64,000 nucleotides of DNA from Ligustrum vulgare (Eukaryota; Streptophyta; Magnoliopsida; Lamiales; Oleaceae): contig OY743172.1 in the NCBI GenBank assembly GCA_963555705.1, positions 20,707,446-20,771,445 of the forward strand, given 5' to 3'. The notes beneath the pieces are model-generated. The model had not been told where the DNA came from, ran no database searches, and saw only the letters and a program-made list of their open reading frames with translations. This document shows positions 23,665-35,052 of the stretch, piece by piece. The position numbers and the translations under genes are program-made. Numbering within the stretch: position 1 is the stretch's first letter; every line of letters begins with the position of its first letter.

Positions 23665-25041
23665 CTAGTTGTCTACCCTGCGATGCTCGGAATATATAAT
23701 TTTTAAATCATAATTTTGAAAGTATCTGGATTCAATCATATCAAATAAAAAACATAATTTCAATACAAAATGTTATTGAATTTGAAACTTTAAAAAAGAT
23801 AAAACTATTCAAAATAAATTTTTTTACACGTACACTAAGTATAGTGCGTCACTCAAAATTTGGCACTCGTTAAAATTTTTTATATAATTTTTTTTACTTT
23901 TATTTACATTTTTCTCTGAAAATTTGCCCACCTCATCACATATTTCCCTTTTAATATGTTATAATTTTTATTAACTATATTTTTAATGTATTGCTTACAT
24001 ACATTTTATTTGAAATCCAATATATTAATTAATATATTTTATTTTTTTCGTATTTTTTAAACATGCCAATTTTTGTCAAAATGATGAAATGATTAAGCCT
24101 CAGTTTTGTAATAATGTTTGGTTTATAAATTTGTTTATTTATGATTTTGAGGTAAAAAGTAGTGACTGAAAATTGGAGAGAGAAAATATGCGTGGTTAAA
24201 AAGTTGATATAAAATAATTAATTATTTTTGTAACATGGGTATTGAATAGCCTACTCATTTATTGACATATTAGGAAATAAAATTTTAATAATTTTATTTA
24301 TTTATTTTCAAAAGATATTAATTCAATTTTTCATTCCTAACTTAACAATTTTATATTGCATATATTTATTTATTTTAAAATATATTAATCAAAATTATTC
24401 ATTTTAAATGTAATACATTTACATAGATATGATATGACATTTATTTATTTTAACACGTGTTGTTGAATTTGAAACTTTTTTTTAAAAAAAATTAATCAAA
24501 ATAAAAAATTCGGCATGTACACTCAGTGTAGCGCATCACTCAAAGTTTGACACTTAATTAAATTTTATATATAAAATTTCTTTAGATTTTTATTTACGTT
24601 TTTTCTCTAAAAATTTGCCCACTTTATCACCTATTTTCCTTTTAATATGTTTTGATTTTTAATTAACTTTATTTTTTAATTTGCTTACATATATTTTATT
24701 CGAAATCCAATGTATTAATTAATATATTTTATTTTTCCTTATTTTTTATACATACCAATTTTTGTCCAAAATGATGAAATGATTAAATTTTCTACCAATT
24801 TATCATTTGTGGTAAAAAGTTGATAGCAAATAATTAATTATTTTTGTAATATGCTTATTGAAGAACATACTAATTTATTGACAAATTAAGAAGTAAAATT
24901 TTAATGATTTTATTTATTTATTTTCAAAATATATCGATTCAAAATTTTCATTTCTAACTTAACAAATTTATATAGCATGTATTTATTTATTTTCAAATAT
25001 ATTAATTCAAAATTTTCATTTTCAATGTAACACATTTAGAT
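23665..25041 (-). mobile_element. Non-autonomous Helitron, truncated second copy
   Basis: The 3' end on the minus strand is CTAG at 23668-23665 followed by T, with a slightly mutated hairpin (CGAGCATCGCAG). From there the sequence follows the Helitron at 16524-18277 almost base for base (for example TATCAAATAAAAAACATAAT) until about 25041, where it breaks off. The 5' third, including the tandem array and the TC end, is missing. Confidence 0.85.
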
Positions 25042-26026
25042 ATTGCATAAATTAGTTAAATATAAACTTCTGATTTTTATTGTAATCATTACAATTTATA
25101 AATCAATTTATAAATAATATAATTTCTCAAACTATTTTTTAACCACACACATTTTATCTCAACTTTTTAATCACACACATTTTCTATCCACTTATTCAAA
25201 ACATCATTTTTTTTTCAAAACTCATTTTCTACCACATTTTATCAATAAAATAATCTATATATAAACTAAAAAATTCTCTACTTTCAATCATACATTCTGA
25301 TTTTTTTTTGGGGTACTATTTCAAACCTCTTTATCCGAAATAATGTGTCGTGTTAATATTAACTCCCTGTTTGAGATCCGTTATTTCAAATAACGTGGTT
25401 TGTAAAATTTTGGTAGAATGTGTTATCGAAATTTAATACTTTTATATGTAAAAGATTATTATGATATTATGACAAAATAAAAGATAAAACTAACACACTA
25501 CAAATGATCAAACTATAAAAATATACATAGCAAGATAAAGAAAGTTAAAATGAAAGAAAGAATAAGGCTACAAAAAAAACAATAATAAATGGTGTCAGCC
25601 ATCAGCGGTTGACGCCAATGACCAAGCAATCATGGTCTTTCCAAAAAAAAGTGTTCTGAACTCTCATTGCTGTTTTTATTAAAAAAACTTTGGGCGAGAA
25701 TTGACTTGTCAGACTTTCTTGTTTTAAAATATTGTATAAATATCAAGATAAAATATACATTGCATAAATTACATAAATATAAGTTTCAGTTTTTTAATGT
25801 AATAATTATAATTTATAAACAATGTAATTTCTCAAATTATTTCTTAATCACACATATTTTATCTCTACTTATTCAAAACATTATTTTTTTTTCAAAACTC
25901 AATTCCTGCCACATTTTACTAATAAAATAATTACACAAACTAAAAAAAAATCTCTACTTTTAACCTTACATTTTGAAAAAAATTACTATTTCAAACCTCT
26001 TTATCCAAAATAATGTGTCTTGTTAA
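25042..26026. repeat. 0.7-kb direct duplication; second copy split by gypsy element A
   Basis: The block from about 25042 (ATTGCATAAATTAGTTAAAT) to about 25740 recurs from about 25757 (ATTGCATAAATTACATAAAT). The second copy runs to 26026, is interrupted by element A, and resumes at 39281 (TTAATATTAACTCC) to about 39620. Both copies share the words GGTGTCAGCC and GAATTGACT. No gene. Confidence 0.8.
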
Positions 26027-26697
26027 TGTTGAATCCGGGCCCAAAGAAAGGTACAATGATTCACCAGCGAAGGCCCAATAGTGGCCCAACGGACCATGAC
26101 CCACAGCTAAAGGCCTAAAGTATTACCTGGGAAGAATGCCGAGGTGGTACGTCGAGCACACCTCTTTAAGCCGACCTGGTTAACGCCTAGCCGATGTGCT
26201 TTATACCCAGTCGGGGCGCTTTACGGCGCTGACCAGAAGAGAGAAGGAGTCAGTGATGGGACACTGCCTTTACCAAGACGTGACAGGCGCCCATCCCCTA
26301 CGAAATGTAGCAATGATTACGGTTGAAAAGCAAGGTTGTCACCTCCATGAGCTGGGGTGATGACAAGTGTAAAGTATGCCACGTGTCGTGATCCGAGACA
26401 AGAAGTTCCTCTATAAATAAAGCACAATTGTCTCCAAGTGAGGGGTTAGCAACTTCTGACTCTTAACTCTATATTTCTCTCACTCCCTTTTCTCTCTTTT
26501 ACACATTTATATTACCCGCACCCAATATATATTTGCCCAAAAATGAGTACTGACTTAGGCATCGGAGTGCAAACGGGAGCCACCTCGGCCCCCTTTGCAA
26601 ACTGATTGTTTTTCACAGTGCGCAGGAGGTCCACGTGTCCAAGAGGGAGGAGCTGAGACGTGTTGGTCCAAGGTCCATCCGGATTTTGTGGTCAACA
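26027..26697 (+). repeat. 5' LTR of gypsy element A
   Basis: 671 bp, TGTTGAATCC...GTGGTCAACA, identical in length to the 3' LTR. It contains the TATA box TATAAATA at 26413-26420, which would promote the element's sense transcript. Confidence 0.95.
26413..26420 (+). promoter_or_regulatory. TATA box in the 5' LTR of element A
   Basis: TCTATAAATAAAG, conserved in the 3' LTR (about 38996) and, in mirrored orientation, in the LTRs of element B and the solo LTR. Expected to drive the gag-pol RNA. Confidence 0.75.
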
Positions 26698-26807
26698 TTT
26701 TGACGCCGTCTGTGGGAAACCATACTGCTAACCACGAAAACACATGGTAAAAAGCCATACATAGAAAGGTAGTCCTGAAAAAGGACGAAGAACCATTTAC
26801 GAAGAAG

Positions 26808-27066
26808 CGGAAAAAGGCAAGAGCTTTGAAAGATAAGCTGGTTGGCCTTGAAAAAGGCAAGAGCTTTGAAAGATAAGTTGGTTGGCCTTGAAAAAGGCAA
26901 GATCTTTGAAAGATAAGCTGGTCATCTTTGAAAAAAGGGTGTCATAACTTTGAAACACAAGTGTAATAACCTTGGAAAAAGGCATATAACTTTGAGATAT
27001 AAGTTTAATAACCTTGAAAGAGGCGGAGATTTTTGAAACGAAAGTCCACTCATCTTTGAAAAAGAT
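26808..27066 (+). repeat. About 40-bp tandem repeats in the gypsy A leader
   Basis: Six or seven imperfect copies of a unit with the core CCTTGAAAAAGGCAAGAGC followed by TTTGAAAGATAAG. The first three copies are nearly identical and later ones diverge. It lies between the primer site and the gag start. Element B has the same kind of array, with the same core, in the same place. Confidence 0.9.
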
Positions 27067-27092
27067 AATAAAATTAAGGCATTTCCCTAAAC

Positions 27093-28921
27093 ATGAACGA
27101 AAGTGAGGTGATATTAACCCCCGTAGGGGAAGAAGTGGCCAACACAGCGAGGGTGAAGTTCCTCAAGGACTCCATGAAAACGCCAATGAGGAAGTGGCAC
27201 AACCAAACCCACCTCGCCGGCACCGAAATCGCCGCATGATGCGAGACATGACACGCATGACGGCCCAAATGCTGGAGATGCAGAGGCAGCAAATAGAACA
27301 GACTGCTGCAATGAATGCTTTTATGGCCAAAGGGTATGTTATGAACGAACCCGTGATGCCTCAGCAATACTCACAGCCACAACATTCACCATCCGAAGCG
27401 GCCACTGTCTCGTATTATTATTAAGATCCACAGACATATGCCGAGGTGGAATCCGAGCCTTTCTACGAGCGAGACCCGGAACATGAAGCACATGAAGAAC
27501 AAAACCCACTCCCAGATAGACACAGGGAGGCTTCTCCCGCAAGATCCGGCAGTGTTTTCAGCTAAATGGGAGGGTTATTCAGGGGCCAACGACGAGGACA
27601 AACGGATCCAGTTCGGCACAATGCCGCAGAGCCTAGAAATAGGCGTGAGCGACGCGTTGAAGAAGCCTTGTCTCATGGTCAAATGTATAGGGACCAACAT
27701 GGAACGGGAACGGAAAGGTTGGCATCAGCACATGAGCCTAGGAATAGGCATGAAAGAAGAGCCGAAGCAGTTCGGACTAATCCTCACAACGAATTACAGA
27801 GCCATGAAAGGCCAAACTACGGCCACGTTCCACCACCACAACGGCAGGAGTATGCTCCGCCACTCTATGGACAATACCGTGATCCGGAGTACTCCGGTCA
27901 CGATGAGAACAGCGAGCCGCCGTCATACGAGTTGGATGATGAAGAGGAAGTAAGTCCCTTCACAGAGGGCCTCCGTAGATGCCCCGTACCCCACGACTTT
28001 GAGATGCCAGAAATAGCAAAATACTCTGGCCGAGGTGATCTTGACGATCACCTGTTAAATTACCGCGCCAGCATGGAAATAGCCGGGGCCACCCCGACAC
28101 TGAAATGTAAAGCTTTTGCTTTAACCCTTGAGGGAAGTGCCATACGATGGTATAAAAAACTCCCTCCTGGGAACATCCACAGTTGGAGGGATATGAAAAC
28201 TGCTTTTAAGAATGACTTTGTTTCTTCCAGGCCTGGCCAACTCCCACTCCAACGCCTTCAGGATCTGAGGTAAGGGAGGGACGAATCTCTGAAAAGTTAC
28301 CTAGCTAGATTTACTGAAGAAATGCATATCTGCGAAAATATCACAGAAGCGGAGATGTTTTCCGCCTTAAAAGGAGGGCTAGATATGACCAGCATGTTTT
28401 GGAGAGATGTCCGGAGCAGGAAACCAAGGGATTACAATACCCTAGTAGACCTGATGAAGGAAGAGATTGTGTCAGAGGAAATGGCTAAGGCCAGAGATAA
28501 TCACCCCCAAGGGAGATACAACCTTGGATATTCCAATGAAGCGGACCTCATAAAGGGAGGAAACAAGGATAGGGTCGGCGGTAACCGAGGTGGTGCGCTT
28601 CGTCCGTTCCCGGGGACAGGATCTAGCTTTGCAGCAGAGATCACGAAAGCTATCCCTCACTTGCACTCTAACACCCCTTCTCAAAATCCTCCCACGGCTC
28701 AAGGGAGAGTGGAAAGCGGCCGAAGTGGAAAACAGCCCATGATTGGGGCTTACTGTGCCTACCACAGATATTACGGTCACGCAACAGAGGATTGCAGGGA
28801 AATCCACATGTTAGCTGACCAAAAGGCGCAGGGGAGAAGGGGGGTTAATTTCCCCCCCCCCCCCCCCCCCCGACGCAGGGAGAACTCAAAAATCTGGTGG
28901 CCAGAAGTTCAACCGAGCTGA
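27093..28921 (+). pseudogene. Gag of gypsy element A
   Basis: Capsid/nucleocapsid polyprotein. The likely start is ATG 27093 (MNES, as in element B); a one-base deletion right after it shifts to the frame read from 27194. Recognisable parts: basic N-terminus PPRRHRNRR, capsid core with IRWYKKLPPG and SYLARFTEEM, and a zinc-knuckle variant CAYHRYYGHATEDC (C-H-H-C instead of CCHC, usual in this clade). Stops: TAA 27422 where element B has CAA, TAA 27563, TAA 28271 where B has CAA. A run of 20 C at 28852-28871 replaces coding sequence and breaks the frame at the gag end. Confidence 0.9.
28852..28871 (+). repeat. Run of 20 C inside gag of element A
   Basis: Twenty consecutive C at a place where element B has ordinary coding sequence (SDLSPDKGKT). 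Long poly-C is rare in plant DNA; it may be a slippage product or an assembly artefact. Confidence 0.85.
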
Positions 28922-31900
28922 TAGGAGAGCTCCGTGGAAGAATTCAACTAAAGAAAGAATTGACAATAGTCAAAGAGACAGGAATAAGGTTCAGGATACC
29001 GCCTCGGCACATGCTAAAGATACACGGGAACCACCTATGCCAGTGGCCGACCTTCCCATTCGCGAAATCGACACAATACTGGGAGGCCCCCACCCAGGGG
29101 AGAGCACAAACAACTCCCAAAAGAGGTATATAAGAGAGGCCAAGCAGCCCACCAACGTGAACTATCATATCCATTCCCATCCTATTGGGATGCCTCGGAC
29201 GGAACCTATCACATTCACGCAAGACGATGCCGTTGGAGTGCACTTCCCACACAACGACACATTGGTTATCAGAGTGGTGGTGGTTCGGAATGGGCTATCA
29301 CGAATGATGGTGCCTCGGTAAATGTGATTTACGGGGTAACTTTTGATAAGATGGGGATCAGTACCCCACTCATTCCAGTCCCTGATCCAATATACGATTT
29401 CACGGGGGACAGCATAACCCCAGAGGATCCATAACACTTATGACTGAAGTAGGGCAAGCACCGACCCTCTCCAGAATCCCTATGGAATTCTTGGTGGTTG
29501 ACAAAATCTCCTCCTATCATGACTCGATTGGAAGGCCTGGTCTTATTGACTTGGGGGCTGTAACGCATACCAAATACATTTGCATGAAGTTCCCCACGGA
29601 GCATGGTGTTGCAACTGTGAGGGGAAGCCAAACAGAATCCCGAGCTTGCTACACAAATGCAATCTGGAAGTTTCAAGATCGAAGCTTGAACATGATCAGT
29701 GATGTAGCCATGGCCGAGGCTGCTCCAGACCCTGAAAGATTGGGTGAAGGGCCTTCTGGAGATAAGGATGTCAGAATGACCCTAGAAGAGGATCTAGCAG
29801 ATCTAGATCCCAGGATGGCGGGTGAAAATTGCCCCACCCCGGCCGAAAAGTTGGAATGCTTCGACGTTGACCCACTTGATCCAATCAAAGAATTACAGAT
29901 CGGATTGGACTCGCCAACCGAATACAAGAGCCAATTGAAGGACTTCCTACTTCAAAACCTCGATGCATTCGCATGGAAGCATGGTGACATGATTGGGATC
30001 GATCCTAAGGAGGCCTGTCACCGGCTCCAACTGGATCCCCGAAGCCCTGGGCACAGGCAAAAGCGAAGGCCCATGAGTTCAGACAAGTATGAGGTCTTGA
30101 AAGATGAGGTCGCAAAGCTATTGAAAAATGGTTTCATCAGAGAGTCCCGATACCCGAAGTGGGTATCAAATCCTGTTTTAGTACTAAAGCACAATGGGAA
30201 ATTGAGGGTGTGTATTGATTTTTCCAACTTGAACCAGGCATGTCCCAAAGACAGCTTTCCATTGCCCCGGATCGATCAAATGGTCGACTCCACAGCAGGA
30301 CACGAATTACTAAGCTTCATGGATGCATATTCCGGGTACAATCAAATCCCCATGTTCGAATCGGATGAAGAGCATACTTCATTTATCACAGATACGGGAC
30401 TCTATTGCTACAGAGCTATGCCATTTGGCTTGAAGAATGCGGGAGCTACCTATCAGAGGCTGGTAAACCGCATGTTCTCGAAACAATTGGGGAATACTAT
30501 GGAGGTGTATGTTGATGACATGCTGGTCAAAAGCATGGTCACTGCGGATCATATCCGCCATTTGTCAGAAGCGTTTGATGTTTTGAGAAGATATCGGATG
30601 AAACTCAACCCAACGAAGTGTGCTTTTGGGGTAGCATCTGGGAAATTCCTCGGATTCATGGTGAACAAGAGAGGAATCGAAGCCAATCCGGACAAAATCA
30701 ATGCTTTGCTAAACATGCAGTCGCCGCGAAATCCAAAGGAAGTGCAAAGCTTAACATGATGAATTGCAGCCTTGAACCGATTCGTCTCAAAATCCACTAA
30801 CAAATGCTTGCCATTCTTTAAGGTCCTAAAGGGGGGAAAACGATTCCAATGGACACCGGAATGCGAGCAGACGTTTGCCGACCTGAAATCTTCTTTGGGT
30901 CGTCCCCCATTGCTATCAAAGCCAAAGGCTGGCGAGCCTCTCTACCTATATCTGGCCGTATCCAAGGAGGCTGTTAGCTCGGTATTAGTTAGAGAGGAGG
31001 ATGGGAGCCAGTTACCAGTGTATTACGTGAGCAAAGCTATGCTGGACGCTGAGACGCGCTACCCAGACATGGAGAAGCTTGCTCTCTCGCTAATCACAGC
31101 CTCTCGCAAGCTTCGTCCCTATTTTTAATCACACTCCGTACACGTGCTGACCAACTTCCCCATGAGACAAGTGCTGCAAAAACCAGATGTTTCTGGAAGG
31201 TTACTGAAATGGGCGATAGAAATCAGCCAGTTCGACCTACATTATGCGCCTCGGACTGCTGTAAAGGGTCAGGCATTGGCGGACTTCATAGTTGAATTTA
31301 CACATCCACCTGAGGTAGAAATGGTAGATAACACGGATGACAGCCAACATGATGGTCAAGAGTGGAAATTGTTCGTTGACGGATCATCGGCTGATGGACG
31401 ATCCGGCGCAGGAATAGTGTTAATAAGCCCAGAAGGGTTTAAATTACATAGTGCAATCCGCTTCGAATTCAAAGCCTCGAACAATGTTGCTGAATACGAG
31501 GCGTTATTAGCCGGGCTAAGGCTTGCGAAAGCCCTGAAAATTAAATCTGTGGTGGCCAATAGCGATTCGCAACTTGTTGTGAGCCAGTTAGGGGTGGACG
31601 TGGTTCGGTTTGATTCTGGTTCTAGAAGAACCAAACCAAACCGTAAACCGATGGTTTTTTTACTAATGGAACCAATTGGTTTTTTCAAAGATATGGAACC
31701 AAATCGGAACCAAACCGCTCGGTTCTGGTTTGGTTCTGAGACCATTACTTGAATTTTTAAATAATAAATGTAAATTAAAACCTGTTTATATCCGCTTCTT
31801 CATTAGAATCCATCTACATCATTATTAAATAGAAAATGAAATTTTTAGTTAACAAAACAAATATTTAGAAAAAGTAACATGTTATTCTAAGTCAAAGAAG

Positions 31901-34068
31901 AAGAAACTAGTCTGAGGAAGCTCTTCGACCCGTTGAAATTTAGAGAATCGAACATAAAGGTAATTTATACTTATAGTTACAGGTTACGATGAAGTTCTGA
32001 GTCCCATTCTACCGTGGTGCCGTGTGAGTTAGGGATGAAATTTGCAATTTGAGTTTAGGTTAACTCTTGAGAATTGATGAATTGGGTCGAGGTTTATATA
32101 TACATAAATTTTAAAAAATAAACATCATTGTCGTCGATGGTAACTAAGGAGTGCAACGATTGTTGTGTTATAGGAGTGCAGGTAAAGCAGTGTGAATGCG
32201 TATTTATAATTAAAAAAAAAAGAAAAACGAATTAGAATTAGAATTTAGATTTATGATTTAAAATCTTTGTCGAATATGAAATGAGATAAAATGTATGTTA
32301 AATAACATTTTTGTACATTTCACATTTATAATTTTAGAATTTAATTTTTTTGTGAGATGAATATCCACTAATTTGTAAAATATATATATATATAGTTTGG
32401 TTCTTGGTTCTGGTTCTGGTTCTGGAAAGAGAACCAGAACCAGAACCAAAACCGAATGGTTCTTGATTCTAAGAACCAAACCATAATTTTTTTTATGTAG
32501 AACCGAACCAAACCGCTTGGTTTGGTTTGGTTCTGGTTTGGTCTGGTCTGGTTCGGTTATTTTGTCCACCCCTAGAGCCAGTTTAACGGGCAATTTTCTG
32601 CCAAAGAACCCTCTATGGCCGCTTACTTGAAAAAAGTAAGAAATTTGGCTGCACAATTCGGGAAAATGGAGTTGCAACGCATCCCCAGGACGGAAAATTC
32701 CAATGCCGATGTTCTGTCCAAACTGGTAAGTAGCGGCGATTCGGAGTTACACAATCTAATCCCAATTGAGCACATGGTGACTTCCTCTATTGAGCCAGGA
32801 CCGGAGATCTTGGCAATTGAAGAAGAGGAATCCTGGATGAATCCCCTGATTGCCTATTTAAAACATCAGACAGTTCCGAATGAGCCAGAAGCAGCTCGGA
32901 AGTTGTAGAAATACTCCGTGAATTTCGTACTCTTGGACGACATACTTTATAAGCGGAGTTACACCTCTCCTTTGCTGAGATGTGTGGGGCTACAGGAGGG
33001 GCAGTATGTGATGAGAGAAATCCATGAGGGCATATGTGGCAACCTGCCGGGGCTTTATCGCTAGCTCAGAAAGCCCTCAAACAGGGATATTTTTGGCCTA
33101 CTATGCGAAAGGATTCCCATGATTTCGAGCGCAAATGCGATAAATGCCAAAGGCACGCGACCATACCACATTAGCTGCACCACGAGCTAACTGTGGTGAC
33201 TAGCCCTTGGCCTTTTGCAAAGTGGGGGGTTGACATTATTGGTCCTATGCCTAGAGGAGCTGGTAACAATTGCTTTGTGATAGTAGCAATTGACTACTTC
33301 ACCAAATGGGTCGAAGCCGAACCTTTGATGAAGATCACCGAGGCCAACACCACCAAGTTCATTTGGAAAAATATCACATGCCGATTCGGGATACCACATT
33401 CACTGGTTAGTGACAATGCGAAACAGTTCAAAAACAGAAGTGTCGATGAGTTGTGTGACGATTTGGGAATTAAGAAGCTGTTCTCATCTCCACATCACCC
33501 ACAGGCCAACGGACAGGTCGAAGCAGTGAACAAGACCATAAAAAATACCCTGAAAAGGAAGTTGGAATTCAGAAAGGGTGCATGGGTAGACGAGCTACCA
33601 CAAGTGTTATGGGCGCTTCGAACCACCTCGCACACCGCTACTGGTGAAACACCCTTCTCGCTGGCCTATGGAGCCGAGGCGGTATGCCCCGTTGAATTCG
33701 GCGTCCCTTCGCTTCGTCTAATTTATTATGACGAAGTTAGGAACGAGGAAGCGTAAAGGGCCGGTTTAGATTTTCTCATGGAAAAGCGGAGTAATTCCCA
33801 AGTGATAATGGTCAAATACCAGAAAAAGATGGCTCGATACTACAATAAAAGGGTGAAGAGCCGACGCTTCAATATTGGGGACTTGGTCCTCAAAAAGGTT
33901 TTTCCTTCAACACAGGAGCCAGGAGTAGGGACTCTAGGTCCTAACTGGGAAGGCCCTTACAAGGTCGTTGCTGAGGTGGTACCCGGAACATACAAAATTG
34001 AGGACAGGTCTGGAGTACCTCTATGTAATCCTTGGACCACGGACCACATTCGCCGCTATTTTCAATAA
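28922..34068 (+). pseudogene. Pol of gypsy element A (PR-RT-RH-IN), broken
   Basis: Protease region about 29037-29420: a 10-base deletion between GATGGTG repeats near 29310 removes part of the DDGAS active site that element B keeps. RT at 29440-30759 with FPLPRID, GYNQIPM, MPFGLKNAGATYQRL and catalytic YVDDM; it stops at TGA 30757, where B has a GGA-type codon. RNase H from 30772 (KAMLDAETRYPDMEKLA, then LFVDGSSADGRSGAG), with a TAA near 31126, is split by a hAT element at 31589-32574 and resumes at 32575 (AAYLKKVRNLAAQFGKMEL, DVLSKL). Integrase: damaged HHCC finger (about 33000-33180), then the DD-E core with VDIIGPM, SDNAKQF and QVEAVNK (33193-33756), and a GPY-type end WEGPYKV, finishing RRYFQ at 34068. 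No functional polyprotein is possible. Confidence 0.93.
31589..32574. mobile_element. Non-autonomous hAT element inside RNase H of element A
   Basis: 986 bp with inverted ends TAGGGGTGGAC / GTCCACCCCTA and a perfect 8-bp target duplication GAGCCAGT (31581-31588 and 32575-32582). Each arm is rich in GGTTCTGGTT or AACCAGAACC words for over 100 bases, so the ends could pair. The middle is AT-rich and no transposase is present. Removing it rejoins the RNase H frame (VVSQL ... QFNGQF, as in element B). Confidence 0.95.
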
Positions 34069-35052
34069 AGCTAAATTCCTCTTTTACGATCCAAGATTAT
34101 TTTAGTCATGACGCCAATCTCTATACTAGACAAACATAATGGATAAATGCACGTTCCAAGATTATTTTGGTCATGACGTCATACGTCCACGTTATGCATA
34201 AAAATTGCTAAGGACAAGGGACTCTCATAAGGTTAAACTACAATCACCATGTAAGAATTGAGAGTTTTTAAACGCGTTCGAATGTTTGTCACAATCATAT
34301 TTTACTAGTAAACATAAATGCTTCGAACCACTCGGATCTAAGGTACATGTACTCATTAACCGCCATTCACCGTGCAATACGTCTGGAATCATTCGAACTT
34401 AACCAAATATTGTCGTATAAACCAAAATCCTTGGCGCTTTAAGTTAGTCCATACATACGGAGCGCCCTCTTGTGCGAAATATTAAACGTTTACACAAAGT
34501 TGTCGATACTTTCCTACATGCGCTTAGGCGAGGCGCCCGTAAGACATATGTGTACTAAATACTGTGTAATCAAGCGTAAAAATCCCTATATTATTTTAAA
34601 AAAATGAAACGACTTGCGAATTTACAGCATGACCACGGTGTATGGGTTAAAAATATTCACGCCATTAGCAGAAGCTCATGCAAAGTTATAAGTATAAGTG
34701 CTAATGAATATAAGGTGAAAACTGCCCAAAAGTTGGTTTAAATCAGATCCAACCAGCAAACGTGAACGCATTAAGCTCGTTAGATCTGAGGGACTAGACA
34801 TTTACAATTAGACATTTACAATTTCCCACATATCATCATACAATTACGAAGCCTTCGCACTTGGAAATATTCATGCTTAAACAGATTATTAGAAACGTTG
34901 CTACGACGAAATGTAAATAAACCATTCCATTCATAAAAATGAGGCATTTACAGATCAAATAAAGGTTGCATTTACAGTATTAAGGTGCCGGAGCACTTAC
35001 AAAAAAAGAAGAGAAAGAAGAAGGAGAAAACAACAAAAATGAACAACACTAA
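34069..35052. other. Spacer between pol and antisense gene, element A
   Basis: About 1 kb without a gene on either strand. It would be the 3' UTR of both the sense pol RNA and the antisense transcript, which converge here. Element B has a shorter, related spacer (45031-45679). Confidence 0.7.
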
